Source: Streptomyces luteogriseus (GTDB lineage Bacteria; Actinomycetota; Actinomycetes; Streptomycetales; Streptomycetaceae). From it: 64,000 bases of DNA. Positions within the stretch are counted from its first letter, which is position 1. Every line of letters begins with the position of its first letter. Shown one piece after another: positions 27,749 through 36,242 of this stretch. A program made the translations under genes and the position numbers. The DNA lies in assembly GCF_014205055.1 (NCBI RefSeq), contig NZ_JACHMS010000001.1, forward strand, positions 7,130,001-7,194,000. The letters are read 5' to 3'. A model generated the notes under the pieces. It had not been told where the DNA came from, ran no database searches, and saw only the letters and a list, made by a program, of their open reading frames with translations.

Positions 27749-28576
27749 ATGGCCGCACCACGCCGGGCCGCCGTACTCGGCTCCCCGATCGCCCACTCGC
27801 TCTCCCCGGTCCTGCACCGCACCGCCTACCGGGAGTTGGGCCTGACCGGCTGGACGTACGAAAGGTTCGAGGTCGACGAGTCCGGGCTGCCCGCGTTCTT
27901 CGAGACGCTCGGCCCCGAGTGGGCGGGGCTCTCGCTGACCATGCCGCTGAAACGGGCCGTGATCCCGCTGCTGGACGAGATCAGCGAGACCGCCGCCTCG
28001 GTCGACGCCGTCAACACCGTCGTCCGCACCGAGGACGGCCGCAGCGTCGGCGACAACACCGACATCCCCGGCATGGTGGCCGCGCTGCGCGAGCACGGCA
28101 TCGACAAGGTCGACGCCGCCGCCGTCCTCGGCGCGGGTGCCACCGCCTCCTCCGCGCTGGCCGCGCTGTCCCGGATCTGCCCGGGAGAGATCGCCGTGTA
28201 CGTGCGCAGCGAGGCCCGGGCCACCGAGATGCGGCAGTGGGCCGAGCGGCTCGACGTCGCCGTCCGGATCGCCGACTGGGCCGATGCCGAGCAGGCCCTG
28301 CGCGCCCCTCTGGTGATCAGCACGACGCCGGCCGGTGTCACCGACGCCCTCGCCCGGTCCGTGCCGGAGCGCCCGGCGGCCCTGTTCGACGTCCTCTACG
28401 ACCCCTGGCCGACCGACCTGGCCGCCCGCTGGTCGGCGTACGGCGGTGCCGTCGTCAGCGGTCTCGACTTGCTGGTGCACCAGGCCGTGCTCCAGGTCGA
28501 GCAGATGACGGGGCTGGCCCCGGCGCCCCTGGAGGCCATGCGAAAAGCGGGCGAACAGGCGCTCGCCGAACGCTAG
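27749..28576 (+). CDS. aroE: Shikimate dehydrogenase
   Basis: 275 residues. Reduces 3-dehydroshikimate with NADPH. Substrate motif SPIAHSLSP is at 12-20, the catalytic Lys is K68 in TMPLKRAV, the conserved Asp is in DNTDIPG, and the Rossmann glycine loop is GAGATAS. It lies 10 bases after mltG with a TGAGGAAA ribosome binding site. It is the first of four shikimate genes in the window and is separated from the other three by one small gene. Confidence 0.95.
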   Translation: MAAPRRAAVLGSPIAHSLSPVLHRTAYRELGLTGWTYERFEVDESGLPAFFETLGPEWAGLSLTMPLKRAVIPLLDEISETAASVDAVNTVVRTEDGRSVGDNTDIPGMVAALREHGIDKVDAAAVLGAGATASSALAALSRICPGEIAVYVRSEARATEMRQWAERLDVAVRIADWADAEQALRAPLVISTTPAGVTDALARSVPERPAALFDVLYDPWPTDLAARWSAYGGAVVSGLDLLVHQAVLQVEQMTGLAPAPLEAMRKAGEQALAER

Positions 28577-28627
28577 TATCCGCTCTCGGTTCCGCAGGGG
28601 GCGGAACAGGGGAGGGGAACGTCCGTC

Positions 28628-29044
28628 ATGTCCGCAGGCCTGCCTCAGGCGTCCGTCAAGTCCCAGATATTCGAGTCCCTGCTCGGATTCCTGCCCGACT
28701 GGGTGCAGATCACGGTGCTCGCCCTGATCGTGCTCGCCGTCGTGGCGTCCTGGGTCGTCAAGATCAAGCGCAAGATCGCCTACCGGCGCGCCGTCCGCAC
28801 CGGGCAGCCGGTCCACGCCGCCGCCCAGTACGGGCAGGGACGCGGTGCGGACTACCTGGGCCAGTACGCACCGCAGCAGACGCAGCCGGCTCAGCAGCAG
28901 GGCACCGGGGCCGACCACCTGGGGGCGTACGCCCCGCAGCGGCAGGCCGAGCCCGCGCAGCAGCCGAGCGGTGCCGACTTCCTCGGGGCGTACGCGCCCC
29001 AGCAGCGCCAGGGCGACGGACCGTCCGCGAACGCGTCCGCTTGA
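28628..29044 (+). CDS. Small membrane protein with three copies of a GAD-x-LG-x-YAPQ repeat
   Basis: 138 residues. One TM helix (about 25-46, WVQITVLALIVLAVVASWVV) and a basic patch KIKRKIAYRRA follow a short N terminus. The C-terminal half carries three near-identical repeats, GADYLGQYAPQQ, GADHLGAYAPQR and GADFLGAYAPQQ, separated by Gln/Pro-rich spacers. The repeats follow the single helix and basic patch, so are probably cytoplasmic. Function unknown; it lies between aroE and aroC and is conserved in position in Streptomyces. GGGGAGGGGAA gives a strong ribosome binding site. Confidence 0.85.
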   Translation: MSAGLPQASVKSQIFESLLGFLPDWVQITVLALIVLAVVASWVVKIKRKIAYRRAVRTGQPVHAAAQYGQGRGADYLGQYAPQQTQPAQQQGTGADHLGAYAPQRQAEPAQQPSGADFLGAYAPQQRQGDGPSANASA

Positions 29045-29185
29045 TGGACCGGCCGCCGGGCGAACGGCCCTGGCGTGGGAGGATCGGAGATGGCGGACCG
29101 GGCCGCGCACCCGGTCGCGCCGTCGCCGTACGCGACGAGGCGCGTACGCAGGGCAGTACCAGAGCGCGAGCACTGAGGAGCACCG

Positions 29186-30370
29186 TTGAGCAGGTTGCGC
29201 TGGCTGACCGCGGGGGAGTCCCACGGTCCCGCACTCGTCGCGACGCTGGAGGGCCTTCCCGCCGGCGTGCCGATCACCACGGACATGGTGGCGGACCATC
29301 TCGCGAGGCGGCGCCTGGGCTATGGGCGCGGTGCCCGGATGAAGTTCGAGCGCGACGAGGTCACCTTCCTGGGCGGCGTCCGGCACGGCCTCACCCTCGG
29401 CTCCCCGGTCGCGATCATGGTGGGCAACACCGAGTGGCCCAAGTGGGAACAGGTCATGGCCGCCGACCCGGTCGACCCGGAGATCCTCGACGGGCTGGCC
29501 CGCAACGCCCCGCTGACGCGGCCCCGGCCCGGTCACGCCGACCTGGCGGGCATGCAGAAGTACGGGTTCGACGAGGCCCGGCCGATCCTGGAGCGTGCCT
29601 CGGCGCGTGAGACGGCCGCTCGCGTCGCCCTGGGCGCTGTGGCCCGGTCGTACCTCAAGGAGACGACCGGCGTCGAGATCGTCAGCCACGTCGTCGAGCT
29701 GGCCGCGGCCAAGGCGCCGAAGGGCGTCTACCCGACCCCGGCCGATGTCGCGCGGCTGGACGAGGACCCGGTGCGCTGCCTGGACGCGGACGCGTCGAAG
29801 GCGATGGTCGCCGAGATCGACCAGGCCCACAAGGACGGCGACACCCTCGGCGGTGTGGTCGAGATCCTGGCGTACGGCGTGCCCGTCGGCCTCGGTTCGC
29901 ATGTGCACTGGGACCGCAAGCTGGACGCCCGCCTCGCCGGTGCCCTCATGGGCATCCAGGCGATCAAGGGCGTCGAGATCGGTGACGGTTTCGAGCTGGC
30001 ACGGGTGCCCGGTTCCAAGGCGCACGACGAGATCGTGAAGACCGACGACGGCATCCGCCGCACCACCGGCCGCTCCGGCGGCACCGAGGGCGGCCTGACC
30101 ACCGGTGAGCTGCTGCGCGTCCGCGCCGCGATGAAGCCGATCGCGACCGTCCCGCGCGCCCTGCAGACCGTGGACGTCACCACCGGCGAGGCCGCGCAGG
30201 CCCACCACCAGCGCTCCGACGTGTCCGCGGTCCCGGCCGCGGGCATCGTGGCCGAGGCCATGGTGGCCCTGGTGCTGGCGGACGCGGTGGCGGAGAAGTT
30301 CGGCGGCGACTCGGTGGCCGAGACCCGCCGCAACGTGACGTCGTACCTCGACAACCTCGCCATCCGATGA
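29186..30370 (+). CDS. aroC: Chorismate synthase
   Basis: 394 residues. Converts EPSP to chorismate using reduced FMN. Characteristic pieces are LTAGESHGPAL at the N terminus, RPGHADLAG and GRSGGTEGG, with QRSDVSAVPAAG near the C terminus. The start is TTG with GAGGAG five bases away, giving the family-standard MSRLRWLTAGESHG. The stop overlaps the aroK ATG. Confidence 0.96.
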   Translation: MSRLRWLTAGESHGPALVATLEGLPAGVPITTDMVADHLARRRLGYGRGARMKFERDEVTFLGGVRHGLTLGSPVAIMVGNTEWPKWEQVMAADPVDPEILDGLARNAPLTRPRPGHADLAGMQKYGFDEARPILERASARETAARVALGAVARSYLKETTGVEIVSHVVELAAAKAPKGVYPTPADVARLDEDPVRCLDADASKAMVAEIDQAHKDGDTLGGVVEILAYGVPVGLGSHVHWDRKLDARLAGALMGIQAIKGVEIGDGFELARVPGSKAHDEIVKTDDGIRRTTGRSGGTEGGLTTGELLRVRAAMKPIATVPRALQTVDVTTGEAAQAHHQRSDVSAVPAAGIVAEAMVALVLADAVAEKFGGDSVAETRRNVTSYLDNLAIR

Positions 30371-30882
30371 GCGGCCCGCTGGTCGTCCTGGTCGGGCCGA
30401 TGGGCGTGGGCAAGTCCACCGTGGGGCAGCTGCTGGCCGAGCGGCTCGGCGTCTCCTACCGGGACACCGACGACGACATCGTCGCCGAGCAGGGCAGGAC
30501 CATCGCCGAGATCTTCGTCGACGAGGGCGAGTCCGCCTTCCGCGCGATCGAGAAGGCGGCGGTGCGGCGGGCGCTCGGCGAGCACGACGGCGTCCTGGCC
30601 CTCGGCGGCGGCGCGATCCTCGACGCCGACACGCGCGCACTGCTCGCCGGGCAGCGCGTGGCGTACCTGTCGATGGACGTCGAGGAGGCGGTCAAGCGCA
30701 CCGGCCTCAACGCGGCCCGCCCGCTGCTCGCGGTCAACCCGCGCAAGCAGTGGCGCGAGCTCATGGAGGCCCGCCGCCACCTGTACGAGGAGGTCGCCAC
30801 AGCCGTGGTCGCCACCGACGGCCGGACCCCCGAAGAGGTCACCGAAGCCGCCCTGGACGCACTGGAGTTGAAGGAAGCATGA
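30367..30882 (+). CDS. aroK: Shikimate kinase
   Basis: 171 residues. P-loop kinase with Walker A GPMGVGKST (10-18). The shikimate-binding DTDDDIV and the ALGGGAIL motif are present, with an Arg-rich lid RTGLNAARPLL. The ATG overlaps aroC stop and its own stop overlaps the aroB start, so aroC-aroK-aroB form a tightly coupled operon. Confidence 0.95.
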   Translation: MSGPLVVLVGPMGVGKSTVGQLLAERLGVSYRDTDDDIVAEQGRTIAEIFVDEGESAFRAIEKAAVRRALGEHDGVLALGGGAILDADTRALLAGQRVAYLSMDVEEAVKRTGLNAARPLLAVNPRKQWRELMEARRHLYEEVATAVVATDGRTPEEVTEAALDALELKEA

Positions 30883-31970
30883 GCGAGGCAGTGACGCGGA
30901 TCCAGGTCGGCGGCACCGCGGGGACCGACCCGTACGAGGTCCTGGTGGGCCGGCAACTGCTGGGTGAACTCGGCGGGCTGATCGGCGAGAAGGCCCAGCG
31001 GGTCGCGATCCTCCACCCCGAGGCGTTGGCCGAGACCGGCGACGCGCTCCGTGCCGACCTGGCCGAGCAGGGCTACGAGGTGGTCGCCGTCCAGGTGCCC
31101 AACGCGGAGGAGGCCAAGACCGCCGAGGTCGCCGCCTACTGCTGGAAGGCGCTCGGCCGGTCCGGGTTCACGCGTACCGACGTCATCGTCGGCGTCGGCG
31201 GTGGCGCGACCACCGACCTCGCCGGGTTCGTCGCCGCGACCTGGCTGCGCGGGGTGCGCTGGATCGCCATCCCGACCACCGTGCTCGCCATGGTCGACGC
31301 GGCCGTCGGCGGCAAGACCGGCATCAACACCGCCGAGGGCAAGAACCTCGTCGGCGCCTTCCACCCGCCCGCCGGGGTGCTCTGCGACCTGGCCGCACTG
31401 GACTCCCTGCCGGTCAACGACTATGTCTCCGGGCTCGCGGAGGTCATCAAGGCCGGTTTCATCGCCGACCCGGTGATCCTCGAACTCATCGAGTCCGACG
31501 TCGAGGCCGCCCGCACCCCGGCCGGCCCGCACACCGCCGAGCTCATCGAGCGCTCCATCCGGGTCAAGGCGGACGTCGTGTCGTCGGACCTGAAGGAGTC
31601 CGGCCTGCGCGAGATCCTCAACTACGGCCACACGCTGGGCCACGCCATCGAGAAGAACGAGCGCTACAAGTGGCGCCACGGCGCGGCGGTCGCGGTCGGC
31701 ATGCACTTCGCCGCCGAACTGGGGCGCCTGGCGGGCAGGCTGGACGACGCGACGGCCGACCGCCACCGCACGATCCTCGAAGCGGTCGGGTTGCCCCTGC
31801 ACTACCGGTACGACCAGTGGCCCAAGCTGCTGGAGACCATGAAGGTCGACAAGAAGTCCCGCGGCAACCTGCTGCGCTTCATCGTCCTCGACGGTCTGGC
31901 CAAGCCCACCGTCCTGGAGGGACCCGACCCGGCCGTGCTGCTCGCCGCGTACGGCGAAGTGGGGCAGTAA
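30879..31970 (+). CDS. aroB: 3-dehydroquinate synthase
   Basis: 363 residues. Cyclises DAHP to dehydroquinate with NAD+ and a divalent metal. NAD-binding GVGGGATTDLAGF, the substrate region GKTGINTAEGKNLVG, and metal ligands in LAEVIKAG and LNYGHTLGHAIE are all visible. The ATG overlaps aroK stop. Type II dehydroquinase (aroQ) is not in this window. Confidence 0.96.
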   Translation: MSEAVTRIQVGGTAGTDPYEVLVGRQLLGELGGLIGEKAQRVAILHPEALAETGDALRADLAEQGYEVVAVQVPNAEEAKTAEVAAYCWKALGRSGFTRTDVIVGVGGGATTDLAGFVAATWLRGVRWIAIPTTVLAMVDAAVGGKTGINTAEGKNLVGAFHPPAGVLCDLAALDSLPVNDYVSGLAEVIKAGFIADPVILELIESDVEAARTPAGPHTAELIERSIRVKADVVSSDLKESGLREILNYGHTLGHAIEKNERYKWRHGAAVAVGMHFAAELGRLAGRLDDATADRHRTILEAVGLPLHYRYDQWPKLLETMKVDKKSRGNLLRFIVLDGLAKPTVLEGPDPAVLLAAYGEVGQ

Positions 31971-32134
31971 GTCCTCCGGCGCGTCTTCCGCCCGAAATCG
32001 CCTTACGGGGCCGGGCACTTCGGGCCGCCCCCGGCCGTTCACACATCGACGACCGGGGGCGGTACCGTTCGGTAGCAAGCGGGCCCCGCCCCGCTGTCAG
32101 CGCCCATCGCCTGTACGAGACGGAGTGGCACCGG

Positions 32135-32992
32135 ATGCAGCACGCAGTGGGTTCTCCGCTGCCGCCGCCCCATCAGCCGGGGCACGGACCGGCCACGGGC
32201 TGGTCGCCGGCCGCACATCACCCGGGCCCGCGGAACGCGGGTGCGCATCAGGGCTCCGTGCCCGTGCCCCCGCCGCCCCCGGCACCGGGATATCCGGCGC
32301 CCCCGCCCGGCCCCGGACCGGCCCCGGTCTCCGCCCCGTCGATGCCGGAGACCACCGGGCACGTGCCGCTGCCGCCCGGCGGCCCGGTCGCCATGCCGAT
32401 GGCTCCGCCCGCCGCGACGGTTCCCGACCCCGCCGGCACGACGCTCGCGGTGCTGCTCATCGGACCCGCGGGTGCGGGCAAGACCAGCGTCGCCAAGTAC
32501 TGGGCGGACCACCGCCGGGTCCCCACGGCCCACATCAGCCTCGACGACGTACGCGAGTGGGTCCGCTCCGGCTTCGCCGACCCCCAGTCCGGGTGGAACG
32601 ACAACTCCGAAGCGCAGTACCGCCTGGCCCGCCGCACCTGCGGCTTCGCCGCGCGGAACTTCCTGGCCAACGGCATCTCGTGCATCCTCGACGACGCGGT
32701 CTTCCCCGACCGCCCGGTCGTCGGCCTCGGCGGCTGGAAGCGCCACGTGGGGCCGGGCCTGCTGCCGGTCGTGCTGCTGCCGGGCCTGGAGATCGTCCTG
32801 GAGCGCAACGCGGAGCGCTCGGGCAACCGACGGCTGTCCGACGAGGAGGTCGCCCGCATCCACGGCCGCATGGCCGGGTGGTACGGCTCGGGGCTGCCGA
32901 TCATCGACAACTCCCAGCTGGACGTCCCGGAGACGGCGCGGATCCTGGACGACGTCCTGGCCAGGTCGATCGCCAGCCCGCCCCAGTGGTGA
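32135..32992 (+). CDS. P-loop kinase-like ATP-binding protein with Pro-rich N terminus
   Basis: 285 residues. The first 95 residues are Pro/Gly/Ala/His-rich and probably disordered. The rest is a P-loop NTPase of the nucleotide-kinase or AAA_33 type: Walker A GPAGAGKTS (from 110), LDDVREWVRSG, an acidic ILDDAVFPD that could be Walker B, and an Arg-containing lid RNAERSGNRRLSDEEV. It resembles small-molecule or tRNA-ligase-type kinases; the substrate is unknown. It follows aroB after 164 bases with a CGGAG site. Conserved in Streptomyces between aroB and the M24 peptidase gene. Confidence 0.85.
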   Translation: MQHAVGSPLPPPHQPGHGPATGWSPAAHHPGPRNAGAHQGSVPVPPPPPAPGYPAPPPGPGPAPVSAPSMPETTGHVPLPPGGPVAMPMAPPAATVPDPAGTTLAVLLIGPAGAGKTSVAKYWADHRRVPTAHISLDDVREWVRSGFADPQSGWNDNSEAQYRLARRTCGFAARNFLANGISCILDDAVFPDRPVVGLGGWKRHVGPGLLPVVLLPGLEIVLERNAERSGNRRLSDEEVARIHGRMAGWYGSGLPIIDNSQLDVPETARILDDVLARSIASPPQW

Positions 32993-33007
32993 GCCCCCCT
33001 CAGCCGA

Positions 33008-33050
33008 GCGCCCCATAGGGGCGCGGGGAACTGCGCGACAAGCCCCCACA
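33008..33050 (+). repeat. Dispersed Streptomyces intergenic repeat, copy 1
   Basis: Contains gcgccccataggggcgc, a 7-bp hairpin, followed by ggggaactgcgcgacaagcc. A second copy lies at 58785-58824 in the same orientation. Copy 1 sits 16 bases after the P-loop gene stop. I recognise this type of sequence from other Streptomyces intergenic regions. Confidence 0.7.
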
Positions 33051-33173
33051 CAGCCGCGGACGGCATACGACCCCGCGCGGCACCCCGTCTCCCGAACGGC
33101 ACGCTGCACCAGGCACCGCCCACTCAGACGCCCTCAACCGGCGCCAAACCGGCGGAGCTCATACGCTCGGGTC

Positions 33174-34289
33174 ATGTCAGAGGTGTACGCGGCCCGCCGG
33201 ACGCGTCTGAGGGAATACTGCAACGCGGGCGGCAGCGCGGCGGCGCTGGTCTCCCGCCCCGCCAACGTGCGCTATCTCGCGGGCGCCGCCCCGCGGGGCG
33301 CCGTTCTGCTGCTGGGCAGGACCGAGGAGCACGACCTCCTGGTCAGTGCCGTCACGGCGGCCGACCGCCCCACGCAGGAGCGACCCGACGAGGCCCTGCG
33401 GGTACAGACCCTGCCCGCAGTCGGCGGCGGTGACCCGGCCGTCGCGGCCGCAGGATTCGCCGCGGGCCAGGGCGCCGACTCGCTCGCCGTGGAGGAGCAC
33501 CACCTCACCGTGGCCCGCCACCGCGCCCTCGGCTCGGTGGCACCCCGGCTCCGCCTGGCCGACCTCGGCAACGCCGTCGAGCAGCTCAGGGTCGTCAAGG
33601 ACGAGGAGGAGATCTCCTGTCTGCGCATCGGCGCCGAGATCGCCGACCAGGCCCTCGGCGAACTGCTGGAGTCGATCCTCGTCGGCCGCACCGAGCGCCA
33701 TCTCGCCCTGGAGCTCGAGAGACGACTTGTGGACCACGGGGCGGACGGGCCCGCCTTCCCGACGTCCGTCGGCACCGGACCGAACGCCGGCCGTCCCGGC
33801 CACCGGCCCACCGACCGCCGGGTCGAGGAGGGCGACTTCCTCTCCGTCTGCCTCGGCGCGACGTACCGCGGCTACCGTTGCGAGATCGGCCGCACCTTCG
33901 TCATCGGCACCGCTCCCGCGGACTGGCAGATCGAGCTGTACAACCTGGTCTTCGCGGCCCAGCGGGCCGGGCGTGAGAGCCTGGTACCCGGCGCCGCCTG
34001 CCGGGACGTCGACCGCGCCGCCCGTCAGGTCCTGGACTCCGCGGGGTACACGGAGGGCCTCACGGTCCTGACCGGACACGGCGTGGGGCTCGAAATCGAC
34101 GAGGACCCTCAATTGAGTCCCGCGGCCATGGGTAAACTGGACGCTTGCGTGCCAGTCACCGTCGAACCGGGGGTCCACCTCCCGGGCCGGGGCGGTGTCC
34201 GGATCGATGACACGCTCGTCGTCCGCCCCGAGGCGGACGGCGGACCCGAGCTACTCACCATCACGACCAAGGAGCTGCTCGCCCTGTAG
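33174..34289 (+). CDS. M24 (Xaa-Pro peptidase) family protein with substituted metal ligands
   Basis: 371 residues. A creatinase-like N-terminal domain is followed by the M24 pita-bread domain. The fold motifs are clear, but three of five metal ligands are changed. C226 (SVCLGA) stands where the first Asp should be, E237 (CEIGRTF) is eleven residues later in place of the second Asp, and D345 (VRIDDT) replaces the last Glu. H302 in GHGVGLE and E331 in VEPGVH are kept. A standard dimetal peptidase site is therefore unlikely; the protein may bind peptide, use an unusual metal site, or be a pseudoenzyme. Immediately upstream of efp, the usual pepQ-efp order. Confidence 0.88.
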   Translation: MSEVYAARRTRLREYCNAGGSAAALVSRPANVRYLAGAAPRGAVLLLGRTEEHDLLVSAVTAADRPTQERPDEALRVQTLPAVGGGDPAVAAAGFAAGQGADSLAVEEHHLTVARHRALGSVAPRLRLADLGNAVEQLRVVKDEEEISCLRIGAEIADQALGELLESILVGRTERHLALELERRLVDHGADGPAFPTSVGTGPNAGRPGHRPTDRRVEEGDFLSVCLGATYRGYRCEIGRTFVIGTAPADWQIELYNLVFAAQRAGRESLVPGAACRDVDRAARQVLDSAGYTEGLTVLTGHGVGLEIDEDPQLSPAAMGKLDACVPVTVEPGVHLPGRGGVRIDDTLVVRPEADGGPELLTITTKELLAL

Positions 34290-34342
34290 CCAGGCAGGTG
34301 CGTGCACCGGGGTCGTACGTCAGTCCAGGAGATTCCGCAACC

Positions 34343-34909
34343 GTGGCTTCCACGAACGACCTCAAGAACGGCATGGTGCTCAAGCTCGAAGGCGGCCAGC
34401 TCTGGTCCGTCGTCGAGTTCCAGCACGTCAAGCCCGGCAAGGGCCCGGCCTTCGTGCGCACCAAGCTCAAGAACGTGCTCTCCGGCAAGGTCGTCGACAA
34501 GACCTTCAACGCCGGCGTCAAGGTCGAAACGGCCACCGTCGACAAGCGCGACATGCAGTTCTCCTACATGGACGGCGAGTACTTCGTCTTCATGGACATG
34601 GAGACCTACGACCAGCTGCACGTCGACAAGAAGGCCGTCGGCGACGCCGCCAACTTCCTGATCGAGGGCTTCACCGCCACCGTCGCGCAGCACGAGGGCG
34701 AGGTGCTCTTCGTCGAGCTGCCGGCCGCCGTCGAGCTCGTCATCCAGGAGACCGAGCCGGGCGTCCAGGGCGACCGCTCCACCGGCGGCACCAAGCCCGC
34801 CATCCTGGAGACCGGCCACCAGATCAACGTGCCGCTCTTCATCACCACCGGTGAGAAGATCAAGGTCGACACCCGCACCAGCGACTACCTCGGCCGGGTG
34901 AACAGCTAA
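34343..34909 (+). CDS. efp: Translation elongation factor P
   Basis: 188 residues. Relieves ribosome stalling at polyproline. The KOW domain tip loop is PGKGP at 31-35 with K33 at the position that reaches the peptidyl-transferase centre. The Pro-flanked loop is the actinobacterial type reported to function with unmodified lysine. No modification genes (epmA, ymfI type) are seen here. The GTG has CAGGAGA upstream; the gene is followed by nusB after two bases. Confidence 0.97.
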   Translation: MASTNDLKNGMVLKLEGGQLWSVVEFQHVKPGKGPAFVRTKLKNVLSGKVVDKTFNAGVKVETATVDKRDMQFSYMDGEYFVFMDMETYDQLHVDKKAVGDAANFLIEGFTATVAQHEGEVLFVELPAAVELVIQETEPGVQGDRSTGGTKPAILETGHQINVPLFITTGEKIKVDTRTSDYLGRVNS

Positions 34910-34911
34910 CC

Positions 34912-35346
34912 GTGGCTGCCCGCAACACGGCCCGTAAGCGCGCCTTCCAGATCCTCTTCGAGGGGGACCAGCGCGGCGCCGATGTGCTGACCGTCCTCGC
35001 GGACTGGGTCCGGCTCTCCCGGGCGGACACCCGGCAGCCGCCGGTCAGCGAGTACACGATGGAGCTGGTCGAAGGCTACGCGTCGCACGCGAAGCGCATC
35101 GACGAGCTGATCGCGCAGTACTCCGTCGGCTGGACCCTCGACCGGATGCCCGTCGTCGACCGCAACATCCTGCGGCTCGGCGCCTACGAGCTGATCTGGG
35201 TCGATGCGACGCCGGACGCCGTCGTCCTCGACGAAATGGTGCAGCTGGCGAAGGAGTTCTCCACGGACGAGTCGCCCTCGTTCGTGAACGGCCTGCTCGG
35301 CCGGCTGAAGGAACTCAAGCCCTCGCTCCGCCGCGACGAGGTCTGA
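34912..35346 (+). CDS. nusB: Transcription antitermination factor NusB
   Basis: 144 residues. All-helical RNA-binding protein that joins NusE in rRNA antitermination. The start ARNTARKRAFQILFEGDQRG, the Arg-rich patch and DRMPVVDRNILRLGAYEL are typical. GTG start two bases after efp stop. Two strong hairpins follow before the convergent bldD. Confidence 0.95.
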   Translation: MAARNTARKRAFQILFEGDQRGADVLTVLADWVRLSRADTRQPPVSEYTMELVEGYASHAKRIDELIAQYSVGWTLDRMPVVDRNILRLGAYELIWVDATPDAVVLDEMVQLAKEFSTDESPSFVNGLLGRLKELKPSLRRDEV

Positions 35347-35358
35347 GACGGACCACAT

Positions 35359-35398
35359 GCCGGAGGGCCCGCAGCGTCACCGCTGCGGGCCCTCCGGC
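35359..35398 (+). terminator. nusB terminator hairpin
   Basis: An 18-bp perfect stem (gccggagggcccgcagcg and complement) with loop tcac, 12 bases after the nusB stop. Confidence 0.75.
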
Positions 35399-35446
35399 GT
35401 TCCCGTACGTCCTCGTGCGGGCGCAGGGATGTCAGAGCCGCACAAC

Positions 35447-35492
35447 GCCGCCGGGGTGGCCGAGAACCATACGGTTTCGGCCACCCCGGCGG
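35447..35492. terminator. bldD-side terminator hairpin
   Basis: About 20 paired bases (gccgccggggtggccg with its complement, then gaacc/ggttt with one bulge) around a short loop. It lies 29 bases beyond the bldD stop, on the side where bldD transcripts end; the minus strand would read the structure after bldD. Confidence 0.7.
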
Positions 35493-35520
35493 CACGTTTC
35501 TGCTGGGCCCGCCGAGCGGG

Positions 35521-36024
35521 TCAGGCCTCCTCGTGGGACGCCACCGCGCGGCGCGCGTCCGCGTCCAGGACACCCCAGCTGATCAGCTGCTCCGTGAGGA
35601 CGGACGGCGACTGGTCGTAGATGACGGCGAGTGTGCGCAGGTCGTCCTGGCGGATCGACAGCACCTTGCCGTTGTAGTCACCGCGCTGCGACTGGATCGT
35701 GGCGGCGTAGCGCTGAAGGGGGCCCGCCTTCTCGGCCGGCACCGTGGCCAGCCGCTCCAGGTCCAGGACCAGCTTCGGCGGCGGCTCGGCGGCGCCGCCC
35801 GGGGTGGTGCCCGGAAGCAGCTCCTGCACCGGAACGCCGTAGAAGTCCGCCAGCTCGGCAAGACGCTGCACGGTCACGGCACGGTCGCCGCGCTCGTACG
35901 AACCGACCACGACCGCCTTCCAGCGGCCCTGGGACTTCTCCTCGACACCGTGGAGGGAAAGGCCCTGCTGGGTGCGGATGGCCCGGAGCTTGGCCCCGAG
36001 CTGTTTGGCGTATTCGCTGGACAT
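35521..36024 (-). CDS. bldD: Developmental master repressor BldD
   Basis: 167 residues, minus strand. An N-terminal helix-turn-helix (about 8-70) begins EYAKQLGAKLRAIRTQQG. A C-terminal domain carries RGD-x8-RQDD (R114 to D128), the motif by which tetrameric cyclic di-GMP bridges two BldD monomers. In Streptomyces, BldD bound to c-di-GMP represses sporulation genes during vegetative growth and represses its own gene. The ATG giving MSSEYAKQ was chosen over one five codons upstream because it matches the known 167-residue protein. Both c-di-GMP half-motifs are intact. Confidence 0.97.
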   Translation of the reverse strand: MSSEYAKQLGAKLRAIRTQQGLSLHGVEEKSQGRWKAVVVGSYERGDRAVTVQRLAELADFYGVPVQELLPGTTPGGAAEPPPKLVLDLERLATVPAEKAGPLQRYAATIQSQRGDYNGKVLSIRQDDLRTLAVIYDQSPSVLTEQLISWGVLDADARRAVASHEEA

Positions 36025-36080
36025 ATAGCTCCCCGGCACTGTGTCGACGCGTCTGGCGTGGGTGCCAGGCCGCGCGGCTG

Positions 36081-36110
36081 GTAACTCACTGTGAGGTTAC
36101 GCAGCGTTAC
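36081..36110. promoter_or_regulatory. Probable BldD autoregulatory operator
   Basis: An 11-bp near-palindrome ctcactgtgag (36085-36095) is flanked by gtaac and two gttac copies at 36081, 36096 and 36106. It lies 57-86 bases upstream of the bldD start. The published BldD target is a loose inverted repeat of AGTGA and TCACC type, which this contains. The same DNA is shared with the divergent pyrR side. Confidence 0.6.
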
Positions 36111-36242
36111 TCTGCCGCGTCAAGCTGAATGGTCCGCACCGACTCTTCCGTGATATCGGCGTTCCGTTAGGCCGAGTGGGTGATCCAAGGGGTCCGTACG
36201 GGCGATCGCGGGGACCTGCTACCGTGTATGGCGCAATCCCGA

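Noticed and set aside
27716..30640. Long minus-strand frame opposite aroE-aroC.
   Set aside because: Antisense shadow crossing several confirmed plus-strand genes.
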